Positions 1-13,624 of a stretch of DNA of 64,000 nucleotides are shown piece by piece; the stretch's first letter is position 1; each line of letters begins with the position of its first letter. Under the pieces are notes generated by a model, which did no database searches, was not told the origin of the DNA, and worked only from the letters and a program-made list of their open reading frames with translations. Position numbers and translations under genes: made by a program. Source of the DNA: Apostichopus japonicus (lineage: Eukaryota > Echinodermata > Holothuroidea > Aspidochirotida > Stichopodidae); assembly GCF_037975245.1 (NCBI RefSeq), contig NC_092567.1, positions 20,023,376 to 20,087,375 on the forward strand, read 5' to 3'.

Positions 1-16
1 GAGAAGCCTACTTGTA

Positions 17-78
17 ACCTTACCTGGTTACTATGGTTACCTGGTCTGGTTACTATGGTTACCTGGTTTCTATGGTGA
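17..78. repeat. Short tandem repeat
   Basis: The unit ACCTGGTTACTATGGTT recurs about three times with small insertions (ACCTGG, TTACTATGG blocks). It is a minisatellite cut by the window edge, so the true array may be longer. No coding sense was found. Confidence 0.7.
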
Positions 79-83
79 ATTTC

Positions 84-2226
84 CATGATTAAACAATCTG
101 TCTGGATTCTCAGCTTAATATTACCATATCTCACAGAATGAATCACCTCTCCTTTATATCTCTATCTCTCTCTATTCTATTTTCAATTTTCCATTTTTTT
201 TTCTTGTGGTTTTTCATATTCAGCTGGTTGAAAGAAACTTGATGGACAATTTTGAAAATTTAACTTTCCACATTTCCATAATTTTTGTGAGTGTTCTTGT
301 AATCATCGTCAGATTGCATTAGTCATTCACATGATGACTCTCTCTCTTTTACTTCTTGAGGACGGTGCTTGCCCAAAGCATTTTCCAATTATTTGGCCGT
401 GGAAAACCTGCCACGGGAGAGGTTAGACTTTAAAGGAATCTCAAAGATCAAGGTCACGTACCCTTACCCGCATGGGGCATTTACAAGCTGTCGGCCTTGA
501 GCGAATATTTAAAAAAAAAAAAAAAAAAATTTACAATTGTATGCTGCAGCATTTTTATTATTTCCACACATCCCGCTTTCATTTAAACGGCTTAAGGGTT
601 GTAATAAAAGAAGTGCGTTGAGGAGTGTGGGCTACCAGTATTAATCATTGTAATATATAAGAACCAATATCTTGTATAGACATGATTACTGTAGAGGAAA
701 AAATAGTCAAAAATTGTTGGTTAGAAATTATCAGGTGGTTTATGAAATGGGAAGTGGTTTAAAATAGAAACAATGAGGACTTTATTACTCTGATTACATC
801 AAGTCTGCTAATAACATCCTAATTAGGGTTACCACAATTATGTATACATGTATACTTTTCTATTTTCCTTCCTCTTCTCATCTGTCTTTAATTCTTGAGA
901 CCCTCTTTTTGAGACTGTAGACTTAAGTGACATCTGATATAAAGTATCATAGTTAAGTTACACCAAGTTAAACTATATTACAAATGTATATTATTTGTGT
1001 TTTTCAGGAGTATGGTTATAACCGACTACAGATGCTCAGAATATCACTAACCAATATTAGAAGTATTAGTAGTAATCATTACATCTATAGCACTCATCCA
1101 TACAAGGTCAACAGCTTACAGACGTTCTCAAGTTACTGACGATAGGAAATCATATTTAAGAATTGCACACATCCTTCTACAGAAATAAGACTGTACTATT
1201 TCAAAGGGAAAATTATCAGCCAATAACATCCAGTGGTTCTTCTCATAAATTGTTCATAATAACAACATTTCTTAAGATCTACTATAAGGCAACTTGGTGT
1301 CGATGATGAGTTTGTACTGTACCCTGCTTATCTGTGCATTTCCTGTATTAGAGCATGTCAGAGAGCTAGGACATATTCTTTAAAGAGGCACACTTGTTTA
1401 CCGTGGTCCCATGCTTTTAAACAAATATAAAATCCAGATGTTTTATAGGACCTCATGTTATTCAAGAATATTAACTATAAATGTTATTAACCCTTTTTCA
1501 TTAATTTGAAGAGGGGAACCGTCAAAGAGCCACAACCCCAAATATGAAAGGCTGTATGATGGTCTCCTTAACTCACACATTTTAGAAACTTTTCTGCACC
1601 TTTTTCTCCAACTTTTCTTATCAATATTTAAGACGTGTTCAAAGTTTTTCAATCTTCGAATGACGTTATTTACTCACTTTTCCAGACTACACTTCAAAAT
1701 TCAAGGACTGTTAAAATCTAGAAAGGTTTTTTTTCTTATAGTTTTTATCCAAAATATGCTAGAAGGATAGAAATCTGGTCACCAATAATTAACATTTTGA
1801 GTTTCTCTTCCTGCTGCTCATGAATATCAATCAATGAAATGAGCCTGACTGTACACCTGGATTGTGCAACGTGCATGGTACATACTATAGCCCACATACT
1901 TTCAAGTTTCAAGTTTATTTCATTAGTGCAAGGGTTTCACTTCATTAGTGCAAGACATCGAGATGATATTTCTGTACTGGTCGACCTGAAATCTTTGGCA
2001 GGTCGATTTTGGCAGGCTTGCCACCGCCAGAAGAGATCATAGTTGTGCCTATTAAAAGGAGCAAGTTTCTGATAATATTCAAAAGTATAATTCAAAGGAA
2101 TATATAGATATGTAGCTTCAATCATAAAGAATGACTTTTTTTTTTTAAATGGTCTGTGAAATAAATTATCAAATTAATTTTGTTGCCCAGAAGTCACTCC
2201 TTTTAACCATGTGCAATCAATTTCAG
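84..2226. other. Intergenic sequence with a possible SINE ending in poly(A)
   Basis: There is no supported gene. A moderately GC-rich block at about 360-510 ends in 19 consecutive A (511-529), as expected of a retroposed SINE, but I do not recognise the family. A strong splice-acceptor-like site (TTTGTGTTTTTCAG) ends at 1007 and is followed by 43 open codons to a TGA at 1139. The peptide is not recognisable, so it is not called a gene. About 1676-1740 resembles 23500-23580 (TTTTCCAGACT followed by AAGGACT-type words), which suggests an old dispersed repeat. Confidence 0.4.
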
Positions 2227-2642
2227 CAGTGACTGCTCCTTTAATGTATCCAGACATCGGTGCAAAAAGCAACCGCGACCAAAATGCCAGTCATGATAAC
2301 CGGCCTATCTGCTACACAACTCTTCCTGTTTCATCTCATATTGTGATCAAATTAATATCCAGTCGTATTCGAAAATGCAGCCGATCTTTCTGTTGTGATG
2401 GTAATAGGACACCGACCCAGCGAGCGGTGGTTTACCTCCAGTCAGAATCCTTTATACTTCCTGCTGATCAGACACTAACATCTTACTCAACATGTGGTTG
2501 CTATATGTATGCATTAATACGTAAAGGCAAAGGAAACATGCTTCTAAGTTTTACTTGGAAAGGAAATGAAAATTATATTCATGCTTTGGTTAGAAAAGTC
2601 AATAATAGAACACTACATGGTGCTATTTTTGGGTGGATATGA
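2227..2642 (+). CDS. Unrecognised cysteine-containing open exon (possibly CUB-like)
   Basis: An open frame of 138 codons follows a good acceptor (AATCAATTTCAG ending at 2226) and ends in TGA. The peptide has six cysteines and a stretch (CYTTLPVSSHIVIKL) that loosely resembles the C-x-W-x-I-x-x-P-x-G-x-x-I-x-L strand of CUB domains, but the tryptophan is absent and the match is weak. No partner exon was found nearby. It may be a lone terminal exon, a pseudo-exon or chance. What is seen is the acceptor and open frame; the domain idea is inference. Confidence 0.22.
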
Positions 2643-4169
2643 AACTATTTTTTTGTAAATCTGTTTTTTCTTTCCCTTCATGAATCTTCCTCTTTTCTTT
2701 ATGATTATGCTATTTATATACAGTAATTTTAGGTGACCTCCTTTAAATATCATACAGACTTATCCAATAATATTAACAGTACATGTACGTACGAGACCGG
2801 AAAAACAAGATTATATTTGGCAGAAAACACACAGCTATTACTGTGGGTAATAAGTTAATGTTATACTGTAGGAGGTACTATGAAGGCCTATTTATATCTA
2901 TAGACAGACATGAAGTATGTCTGTATAGTGCATGTTCTCAAGTCTAGTACAGGACATACAATGTTTCCAACTTTAAACCCAGACGGCGGGGAATTATTTA
3001 TCTGTTATCGCAGTGCAAAATGGCCAACTTGCTATAAAGGGGCAGAGATGTGCATAGTAGTTTTTGTACATAGGAACAACAGCATTAGAGACAAAGTTCA
3101 GGTCCTTCGAAAGCTGCTGCAGAAAATTTGACCCATCAATTATTCCCTGGATAACATTTATTTAAGATAATGATCAAAACACTTTGCATAGTTGTTTAAA
3201 ATTGATTCAATATACAGTATATCAATCATAAAAAATCCTTACTCGGACAATACTGCAGAAAGGTGCAGACCGCTCATTTATTAATTAATTAATTAATTTC
3301 AGGAACTTTCAATCATTCGGAAAATGAAGAAGAATGATTTGCATGAACTGTAATCCCCGATCACAGAAACTAGGGGTACCATATGACGGAGGTATAACTT
3401 GTAAGGCAGCCTACGATAAAAGCCAAACACACTCAGGAAACGTCCTGAAGGACTTAATTTTCCGAATGATATTAAAGACTATCCCCAGCATAGGCTTTTT
3501 ATACTTCACAAATGGTAGATAGAACGAGGAGGTGATGGGCGACGACACTGAGGATGGGTCAAGGGAGCGCAGTGGTAAGATATTACCAGTTATTAGGCTA
3601 GGTAGATGGGCAAGTACAATATTAGTCAAGCCAAGACAGGTAAGAGAGGGGCGCAGTAAAATCTGTAATTAATTTAGCTGTGCAGCAAATTGCTTCAACG
3701 ACTTAACCAGATAGCCTGTGAGACTGATTGGAAGAATTTGTAGCATTATTCTTGACGCTAAATCCCAGTTACAGTACACTTTGCTGGTCGACTAACAGTG
3801 TAATTTTTCGGCCCTTCGACGTGATCCTTTCTCGCCTATGATGTAATACTAGTTGTTCCTACATACTTGGAATGCTGCATCAATGGGAAACAAAACTAGT
3901 ACTGTCATGTAAACAGTTCCCCCGGGAAGTGGTTTATACGTAAGGCACATTTCTTCGCAACAAGTCGGTCTGTTGTATATATATAAAATATACATACAGT
4001 ATCGGAAAGGCCTACAGTTTATTGTATGTACAGTACGTAAATAAACCTTTTCCTGTGTGTATACCACGAATACTGACATATATTCAGTAAACTATATAAC
4101 CACAAACTGTACAGCACTTGTGAAATATCACCGACAATATATATGTACATATAGATAAATATATTTAAC
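2643..4169. other. Intergenic sequence, no gene seen
   Basis: There are only short open frames without recognisable domains. An ATTA-repeat tract lies at 3277-3298 and a TATA-rich stretch near 3975-4000. I see nothing else to annotate before the hAT-type MITE. Confidence 0.5.
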
Positions 4170-4177
4170 AACTAACT

Positions 4178-4506
4178 CAGTGGCGGAGCATCCATACAGT
4201 CAGGGGGGCTAATGCCCCCCCCCCCCCTGACGGACTAAAATGGACTGCTGGTGCCCTTTTCAGCTTTTTAACACTTTTTTAGTTATTCGCGATAATTGAT
4301 TTTTTTTTTTTATTGCGCTCTCATCTACCTATTGACATTTGTCACATTATCTGCAAATTAGCAAGGCCCGGAAAGGGTCATTTCCGGCAATCTAGGGAGT
4401 ATCTTTACTCAAAAAATTTCTGTACGCTCCGCGCCAACCTGTGGTGGCGCTCCACTTAGATAGTGTCGATCGCCCCCCCTGACCGATTGCCCTAGCTCCG
4501 CCACTG
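4178..4506. mobile_element. hAT-type MITE (copy 1)
   Basis: The 329-bp element starts CAGTGGCGGAGC and ends GCTCCGCCACTG, a perfect 12-bp terminal inverted repeat. It is flanked by a perfect 8-bp direct repeat AACTAACT (4170-4177 and 4507-4514). An 8-bp target-site duplication and CAGTGGCG-type ends are hallmarks of the hAT superfamily. The interior carries poly-C runs and no transposase, so it is non-autonomous and must have been moved in trans. Confidence 0.88.
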
Positions 4507-4514
4507 AACTAACT

Positions 4515-7500
4515 ACCTGCACAAAGGCGAAAGAATTTATCCAAAATTAAATTATCGTTTCCAAAAAAATGTTGGAAATATTTGTGAAATTGTGGTATGC
4601 ACTATCCACCGAGAATTATTCATGAATGCAATTTTCACTTCATGTCACATGATTTCAAGGAGAAAAGCAAGATCTTCTCTTGCCAAACTATTTTAAAGTT
4701 TAGATAAAATTTAGAATTAAAAAAAAACTGATTGAAATCACTGAACACATTGAGATAATTGTAGAACCATGAAAGCTAGGATCTGTTATTAAGAAAAGTT
4801 CCCTAGGTCTTTGGACAACTTTCAGCAATGATACTTTTTAAAAGTCACCCAGGAAAGAACGTGGGCACGAAAAACCAACCAATGTACTGTTAAATGATCA
4901 GCTCTCAACCCCAATGCCCTTCCATTGAGAGTGTGACTGTGTGATCATCGTCAGGTGTGTATCACGATACCCCTCGAAGGGGAACATAATGCTATGTACA
5001 CACATGATCTTAGCTGAAAGGCCAAGAGGCGATACCACACATTATCTTAGCCAAATCGCTGTGAAAGCGGTGATGCCAAATATAACACAAAATACACAAA
5101 TTCAAATATGCACATGTGACTGCTACAGAGACACTCCTATCTTTACACACCTGTAATGACATTCTAGTCGTTTTGATCTCGCAGGGTGAAACTTGTAATT
5201 TAATAGTCCGAACTTTCAGAAATGAATAGAAGAGAAAACAAATATGTACTTACTTTAAATATTTTAATTGGAAATTATTAGGCAAGCCTGTTATCCATGT
5301 CCCATTGCAACAAATAAAATTTTAACACTTGTAGTAAAAATAATAACTCGACAAAAGTTAATAATATGTACACATAACACAACACATGTGTAACATTATC
5401 CAAAGTTAAGTCCGAAAGAATATGTGACTCTCGACGCCTCGGCTCACAAATCAAATCTCATTCACAGATTCATCTGCAGTATACACATAGCAGTAACTTC
5501 AAGTGTCACTCTCCTGAACACTTGCAAACAGACCTTACCTCCAGTGTTTTGTATGCATACACAGTGTCAGCCCACATGATCTAGGATACTACATGTTGAT
5601 TCAAAGTACAGTTATAGTAAACATGAATATTCATTTGTAATCTTTGATCTAGCTATATGATTGGTCAGAATGGACTGTTCATCACAATTTGTGTTGACAG
5701 AAGCTCAATGAGTCACAGCTGGTTGGTTAAATATTCTATAGGGTTTTTACATTATACAACGAGGGGTCGGAATAATGAGAAAAGCATATTTGGCCATGAT
5801 GGAGAAAACAACCATGGTTTTTTTTTTTTCTTTTTTTTTCTGCTGTGTATATATGGACAGGATCTGTCTACAAGCCAGTAAAATAAATATTACTTTGCAG
5901 GCTCAAGATAAATATTGCTTTGATACAACCAATCACTTGGCTGTAATGGCTTTGTCAGGAGAAATAATGGACAGAGATAATTACAATTAACAAGTCTGAT
6001 GCTTCAAATCGAAATGTCTATGAGGACCTCTCTCCTGTGGTTAAATGGTCCACCAAATGAAAGACAAATCACTGTATGAGGCTTAGTCAAAGTAAATAAT
6101 GGACTTATAACTGGATAAGTTTTTTGTTGCTTTCTTGTCTAGTGATCCTTTTGAAAATTTGAAAAGATAAAGCTTAGAAATTTGTTTATTCTGTAGAGTG
6201 TTTTTTCTTTGTTAAATCATCAGACATTTTGTTCTGACAAGAGTCAAAGCTCTCATTAATACTCTGGGGCTGTACAGATTATAATCTTGATTTAAAGTCA
6301 TACAGCAGACACAAGGATTGAAGAAGGAAGGCCTGATGAGAGGGCCAGGGAGGGGGGGTCAAGTGGCTACAGCCCTGAGTTTAAAAGGGGGGCCTGGAGT
6401 ATATATGGAAGAAAGAATAATTTATTCTCATATCTATTTAATATATCTGAAAAATGAAAATTTAAAAAAAGGGAAGCCCTTTGACATGATAACCCTAGAC
6501 AGAATCTGGTTTCAACACCCCTGGGTGGAAGGTTTTCATATATTGACAAGCACAATTTAATGTACCATATACCGATTGTATATGACACGTATGATATAAC
6601 TTATCTGGTAGAGCCGAGCGGAGCAACTTGCTATGAAAAATAGGGAAAATATTCCAAGACTTATCTATATATACAGCAGTTCTATATGGATCCTGATATT
6701 GATAGACAAACACTTAATTTCATAAACAAAAAATAGTAAAATGTTCAAAGAGCACTATATTAATCCATCATGATGGACAGGTATAACTTATAAAAGCAAG
6801 AAAATTGATAAGTCAAAGCTTAGAAACCCCTCTCCCCGTCCTTCCCCCTCCCCTTCGCCCTCCCTGTCCCACCTCCTCCCCAAAACAAATCATCATGCCT
6901 TCCATTTGTGGACAATTTTGGTGAGAGAGCAAAGAAAAATTTTTTTAAAAAATTATGTATGCTCAATTACAACCATGAAAGTACACAGTAGGTTTAATAA
7001 TTGAGAGTGATTTAGTGAAATCTACTTTGTCTAAATAATGGCTGTGATTGCTCATACGTTTGACCTCAAATTGTTTTGAACATTACTCATATTATTTATT
7101 CCTTGAGTGTGATATATATAATTAAAGTACAGTAACATGAAGTATCTGGCCAATCATTTAATTTTTTTTAACAGTCTGCAAAGCAGAGCCATTAATTCTG
7201 GCTGTTAATGAGTATTCTGTCCGAAGATTTAAGAGAATAACGTACTTTTATCCATAATTGAAATACACTTTTCAGTAATTTAAACCCTTGCTAGAGCGTA
7301 CTAAGCTTTTGCAAAATTTTGTGAAACCAAACAAAAACAGTTATTTGAGCCAACAAAGGAATTTTTTTTGTTTTTTTTTGTCTGAAACTATTATGCTAGA
7401 AATATATATCACACATGGAAATCAAAAGTAGAACTAAATGCTCTTTGCATCCTTTACCTATTGATAGTACACATGCAGTTAGGTTGAAAAATTAAATCCA

Positions 7501-7560
7501 AAGGGCATGACTAATTGCAAAAGTTGTTTTCTTTCATAACAGACACACAGCAGTATACAT
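4515..7560. other. Intergenic sequence, no gene seen
   Basis: The stretch is AT-rich with poly-T tracts (5818-5842) and a pyrimidine-rich run at 6830-6890. Open frames here are under 90 codons and match nothing I know. Confidence 0.5.
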
Positions 7561-7564
7561 GAGT

Positions 7565-7606
7565 GAGCCTGATGTTTCAAGCCCTAGCAAGATCTTCTTC
7601 AGAGCT
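7565..7606 (-). repeat. Dispersed hairpin repeat (GAAGATCCTGCTAGGATCGAAA family), short copy
   Basis: Read on the minus strand it is CTGAAGAAGATCTTGCTAGG, then GCTTGAAACATCAGGC. This is a diverged copy of the family also found at 16000-16200, 50155-50197, 51085-51165 and 54031-54139. The conserved parts are a CTGAAGA-type box, a short hairpin and a GAAACRTCAGGC box. Confidence 0.6.
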
Positions 7607-8866
7607 GGATTCGCTACCTTTAGTTACAATCTCAAAGTACAGCATCCATAGCTTTAAAGCAGCATTTTGCGTTTTGTCGCCGTTTTCCACTTTTTTGACA
7701 AGTCCATCGAGTTTTTTACAATCACAAAACAGCAAACTAAGATATTAGCCAAGTTTTTTCCCTGCCAAAAGCGTTAATTGGCGAGTAATTAAGGACATTT
7801 GCAGATAATGAGGAAAGTTTCCACCAAAAAATTACACATTTAATGATAATCGCATACGGTTCCCCCAACCCACTAGTTTGAATTCAACCAATCAGAAATG
7901 CAGGTTAAATTATGAGCCGTTGCTAAAAATGGATTCAAAACGTTGAGTTGGTAACAATTGGTACAAGCAGCGAGCTGGACTCTAACAGCTCCCTGGTACA
8001 ACTGCCATAGACAATCTACACAATCAAGCATGGTGTTGTATTACGTATTGGCCAATGACGTTTGTAGCTTTTAAATATTTATATTATGGGCAAGGTTTAT
8101 TTGGATCCCAACGAAAACATCTTCGAGAAAAACAAAGTTGAAATGTGTAAATTTTTCGACTTTTATGCCACCATTTGAAGTAAGATTTGAATAGATAAAA
8201 GCAAGTTATGTATGTCGTTATGGTATCGTGGAATCAGTGAGGTTGAGAAAAACCATAGAAAAGGACGCAAAATGCAACTTATGACTAATTCTGTACTTTC
8301 TAATTCACTAAGGTTATCTTCTGTTCATAATGTATCTGTAATCTATGACTCAACATTCCTTATAGACTATATATATATATATCGCTTTAACCAACAAATG
8401 ACGCAGATGTTATAAAGTCTGTGGAGTGAGTATATCTTTTCTATGTAAGCTAATACCAGCAATACAACTAAATGGTTACTTTTCTAACTAACTCTTAGGT
8501 GCCATTTATCTATTGATCTGTGTCAGACCATACAGGGCTGGCTGTATGGTAGTTGGCACAGCCCAACAGACCCCAAGTTTTTTGACTGGGCTATAGTCGC
8601 TGTTGATCAGTGATGCATGTCAAATCCAGCTTCCATAACTATGCTTATAATCAGATAAGCTCTTTAACTCAACAAGCTGTGGTTTGACCTTAAAAGGCTT
8701 ATAGCCCAGATTTACATTCAGATATGGACAGATAGTTGTAACATCCTCCCTATACTATGAGACATGTTTCTTCTCCCTTTTTTTCCCACAATTTCTTTCA
8801 GTTTTGCTTTCGCTTCCAGGTTAGTTTCATTTATAATATATATTTTATAAATATATATTATATATA

Positions 8867-8916
<50 letters not shown>

Positions 8917-9159
8917 CACACGTGTGTATATATATACATTTACCTCTAATTCATTAACAAAGTCTGTTCAAAGTTTCTCTTTCGAGATCCGGCTTTAGGA
9001 ATCACAAATGATTTCGAGTTAGTTAAAATCATGTTTGGTCTCTAGAGTAAGGCAAATATGTCACCAAAACAGAACTAGTATTGTTCGATACAGGTGACAA
9101 ACGCCTACAGTGGAATTACAACCTTCCTAACCGGTTTCGAACCTCTAGACATACAATCA
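7607..9159. other. Intergenic sequence with (TA/TG)n microsatellite
   Basis: No gene is seen. Positions 8832-8938 are a long alternating TA/TG/CA tract able to fold on itself. The two overlapping open frames reported there on both strands are low-complexity Tyr/Ile peptides caused by the microsatellite. Confidence 0.6.
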
Positions 9160-9230
9160 GCATCCATAGCCTAGTGGTTAGGGTATCCACATATAAAGCG
9201 GGAGGCCCGGGTTCGAATCCCGGTGGAGGC
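9160..9230 (+). tRNA. tRNA-like sequence, probably tRNA pseudogene or SINE head
   Basis: The 71 bases fold as a cloverleaf by eye. The acceptor is GCATCCA/TGGAGGC with one mismatch. The D arm is GCCT-AGTGGTTA-GGGT. The anticodon stem TCCAC/GCGGG has one mismatch and loop ATATAAA (anticodon AUA after T33). The T arm CCGGG-TTCGAAT-CCCGG is perfect. A-box and B-box promoter sequences are strong. Mismatches in two stems, an AUA (Tyr-reading) anticodon and no intron argue against a working tRNA. A tRNA-derived SINE head, with body continuing past 9231, is more likely. Confidence 0.5.
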
Positions 9231-11760
9231 TGGAAGTTTCTTCACTGTTCTGGATTTTTCAACTCACTACGATTTCAATTATATACCTTTATCCCCAGTT
9301 TTCCCTTTCCCTCAATTCGATTCCTCTACATCTTCTTTTCTTCGGCAATCAAATTTGCCTACTGTCATAAAAGTTTGTAGTTTGTAGAGAGATAAGGGGA
9401 ACATGATCTTGTCAGTATATCAAGACAAAGATACATGAAATACCATATGCCACATTATTATCAGACTTTTTGCTTTTTTCTCTTTTTTTGTGTGTGTGTG
9501 TCATGTTTGGTTAACAGGACGTACTGCAGATATCTAGAGTACATAATGTCACCAACTTTAATGATCAACTGTACTAATTTTTAAGCTACTTAGCAAACAG
9601 TACTGTAGACATTTTTTTGTTACATATGTCACATCAAACTTCCTCACACCAATGACTCATTCTATTCATATTGCTCAGCTTTTTAATCATGTCAAGAATT
9701 AAGCAAAAAGATCTGCAAACACGGAACTCTGAAAAATTGATCATAAAAATCCATGTAGATGCATAGTCATCATATTCATACAATACATAAATGTAACAAT
9801 ATGACTGAGCTAGAGCTAGTCTCAACAGAACAGCATAATACATGTGTAGTCTAAGTACCATGTATACAGAGACTGATGGAACAATTGAAGTATTACATAT
9901 CCCTTGATCATTATGATTATAATAGGCATTTAAGGGTTCAGGTTGTAAGTACTGCAGGGAGGGTAAAAGCAGGAGTCGAACCAGTGTTGAGTTGATTTTA
10001 CGTTGTACGCATGTGACACCTATGGAGGTACACAAATCATTGCTTCGTTTAATTGGTGGCCCTGTGCCCCCTTGCAATCCCCTCCCTCTACTCTGGATTT
10101 TCATTTTCCAAGGTGTTAGAAAATTTGAAATTCAACTAGTAAACTAATAATCCTTCGCAAAGTTTGTTTCTTTTATGGCACCTATATTAGCATTCCACTC
10201 ACCTTTCCCTAATTCTTCTCCAACCCCTCCCTCCCTCCCCCCCCCCCGGATGATACAGCTATACTAGTACTTTATTCCCTATGATGCACTAGTTTCAGTT
10301 TACATTCTAATACATACGATAGTATCATACTATGCAATCACTAAGCAAAGGGCTTCTTTTTTGAAGCGACAAATAGACTATATTCGTATCATTTAACTTG
10401 AAATTTGATACATAAAAATTATGCTTACTACATTTAATTGATCTCTGCCATTAAGGTTCCCGTACCTGAAAAGACATTTTCGTCATCATTTAGAAACTGG
10501 ATCCCAAAATGGAGGTATCTGAAATGAATCTTATTACAAATCCCCACACATGCTCCTAACACTCAAACGACCTATTCTTAATAATAATTTCGTTGGAAAG
10601 AACCTTTTAACCTTTCTTTTTTGTTCTCTCTCTTTGCTTGACTATAGATCTAGGAAACTTCCTTTTCTCTTTTCTTCCACACAGTTTGCGGAGACCAATA
10701 AAACCAAACTTTCCTTCCATATACAACGACATCTCTAGCTTAAAAGGGGCTTTAACTGAATAGCAAGAGCAAAAGGAAGGGAAAGTAACAGGTCTTTGAC
10801 GAATTCTTGAAATGTCGGTCCTAGCTGCAAAGTATGTAACGATCTGACCCACACTTCCCCCAAGTGCAAATAAGCTTTACAATCAGTGTACAGTACATGT
10901 GGCAGACTTGTTATTTGCTAAAATTTTTCCTTCTTCTTTTCCATGCTACTAATAAAGGTGCAGCTCCTTAAATCCTAAGTTACTCAATTTCAACAAAATG
11001 AAAATAAAATATGAAATAAAAGAAAAGAATATGCCACAGGTAATTGTTGCATCAGTGTTTGCTTTTGGGTTTGCACCTTTGATTTTAAGCTTATTATCAT
11101 ACATGGTAAAGGGACCTGAATGACAAATTTTCTCACAAATTGTCACAGCCAAGGGGAACAACAAGAGGTAGGTTGGAGCCCAGGCATCCTTGTGCCCCCT
11201 TCTTTGGAAGTCTTCATGTTTGCTTTATTGATAATGAGAATACATCATATCTTATCAAGTATTTCCATGGGCCCATAATTGATCCCAGACCCAAGACCAT
11301 TCTACCCCCCGCCCCCCCCCTTCTGAGATATTGAGGGTGCCATCATAACCAAGTGCAAACACATTTAGTTTCATATTTTGCAGAAACATATGTTTGCTGA
11401 AAATACTACCAAATTAGCAACCTAATGCAAAATTCGGCTTTATGTAATAAAAATAAATTGCATCTTTTATTACTAGATGTGCATACTTATTGGGTCGGTA
11501 ATCACTATATTTGTACTAAAAAAAACTTAATTATAGGCTGACAAAAAGCTTTATGATTGATACCTTGAACTGATTCTCATATAAAATATGACTTAAAAAC
11601 ATGAAATATACCAAAAACCAATTAATTATGAATTTATTTATATTCATGAAAATAAAATTGTCACGAATATGATTTTTTTGATTATATATCCCATCGATTG
11701 ACAAAGATATAAGAAAATTGCCTTTAAAGATTGCACTTTATATCATGACCTCAATGATCA
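9231..11760. other. Intergenic sequence, no gene seen
   Basis: The first ~100 bases may be the body of the tRNA-headed SINE at 9160. A 156-codon minus-strand frame (9634-10104) has no recognisable domain, no codon bias and no splice context. A C-rich run lies at 10238-10250. Confidence 0.45.
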
Positions 11761-11789
11761 TGGCTACAGCTAGCTGGGGCTTTTAGGTT

Positions 11790-12085
11790 AGTAGTAGGGA
11801 CCGTTGTGATCAAGTGGCCAGGGTGTATAGATGGGTACTTGGGAGGCGACTTGTAAATGAAGTTGCGTGCACGCCGGCCTGTGGCTGTACCCTATGGGAA
11901 GTCCCCCAGGGGACACGTAGATGTGGGTCGCTATATTGCCTCAGGAGGGATTGTTTGAATTGTGCACATTGTGGTGTTTGGGTGTGACAAGTTACCAATG
12001 ATCAGGCGTTAAGTTGTTAAGTCGTGTGAGGGGGCCTTGGCCTCGAACAAGACTGTAAACCTTCAACTTTAACTTCATTTATCTG
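11790..12085. repeat. GC-richer interspersed repeat, SINE-like
   Basis: A block clearly GC-richer than its surroundings contains an A-box-like word (TGATCAAGTGG at 11808). It ends in a simple AACTTTAACTT run, as SINE or LINE tails often do. The family is not recognised and no target duplication was found. Confidence 0.35.
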
Positions 12086-13624
12086 TTGCTTCAATTTTTT
12101 CTTCCCTTTTTTTTAATTTTTTGCTTTCATGTGAAAGATTTTCGACATGATTGGCCACAGAACACCTTTGGGGACTGGCATATATAACTTTTTTAAAAAT
12201 GATTTCTTTTAGAATCAAAATGAAAAGAAAATAATGTCTCATAGAAGGTTAAAAAGCTGGCTGCCCTGGGGGGATGAAAGGAGGAGATAAAGAAGGAGAA
12301 AAAAAATGGGTAATCAGATTTCTCGAAGAGGAAATCAATACTCAAAAGAATTCATGTCTATAAAGCGATTGTTTCCTTGTCATTTCCCATCAGGCTATGT
12401 TTACAATGAATTGTTACACCTTCGTGAGAAAATAGTATAATTCTACCACAAATATGGAATCGGAAATTTGTACAAACGTTAAAATGACTTAAAAGAAGGG
12501 GGGGGATCAATCAGAATGGCTGAAAAGTTGTTTATATTGCAACAAATATACTTGTCAATAGAGAATTTTTATTCTGTGCATTACGATGCCTGCTATTCTT
12601 ATCCTACTGCAAGTGAGATTTAAAATCATCAGCAAACCTAAAGTTCCTTTTAGATGTAGATTTCGTTAGTAAAACTAACATTGGAATCAATGTTTGAGTT
12701 TCCTTTAAAGGGTAAATTAATCATGCAATAAAATATTGGAATTTCCATCAATTTGGTGAACATATTTCTTCTTTCTTAACAAACTTCATGCTTGCGATTT
12801 ATACTTTCCTTAGGATATCGCATTGAAGATGGAAAACAAAAGTATTTCCAAAGGCAGTAAAAAGTGTATATAAGATCAAATTTATGTAAAGTATTGTAAT
12901 GTAATGTAAATTATATATACTTATCAAACTCATTACATGTACAACATCTCCACACGTCTTTCAAGCATAAACTAACAAAAAACTATACAGATATATTATT
13001 CACAATTTTGTTTTTAATACACACTTCGAAAGTGTGAATTAGAAACAAATATTGAAAACCATAAAATGTTTTTACACACTATTTTACTTTAAAACGTTTA
13101 TTCCAGATGCGTTTACACTCAAAAGTCATACTCAGATCCTCCCACATCAGTATTATGGGTCTGCGGGTGGGTGTCTTTTGGGCAAGAGTGAATTGTGAAA
13201 TAAAGCAGTGACGTTGCCATGGTTACCCTTGGCTGTGCCATGTGCTACAATACTGTATTTGTGCATGTACATGTGTGTAATACAAGACATGTACTCTTGT
13301 ACAGAATACTGACATCGACACAACAGCGAAAAACCTTTACTAGGCTAGGCCTACAGCCTGGTATGTGCTGAGTATTGTACGTTGGAGACACAGAAGAAAG
13401 ATCGGCGAAGCACGAAGAGTTGCCCAAAAAAATTGCTCAATGGAAAGAACCCACGATAGTATGAAATGTGATTTTCTACGATAGCTGAGAAATACGAAAC
13501 AGTGCTTTAATATTCACCAATATGCTGCAATTAAACGAATGTATAATGATGGCAGTTCACCACTCAAGCATTCCCGCGAGATACACAACCATACACTGGG
13601 TGAGAGGTCAAATAACTGGATACA
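12086..13624. other. Intergenic sequence, no gene seen
   Basis: The stretch is AT-rich with poly-T and poly-A runs. I found no open frame with domain content and no inverted-end element. Confidence 0.5.

Noticed and set aside
1008-1139. 43 open codons after a strong acceptor-like site
   Set aside because: Peptide unrecognised and no upstream donor or partner exon found; a single acceptor match is not enough for a gene call.
8718-8957. Overlapping Tyr/Ile-rich frames on both strands
   Set aside because: Translations of a TA/TG microsatellite.
9634-10104. 156-codon minus-strand open frame
   Set aside because: No recognisable domain, no splice context, and composition typical of chance translation.
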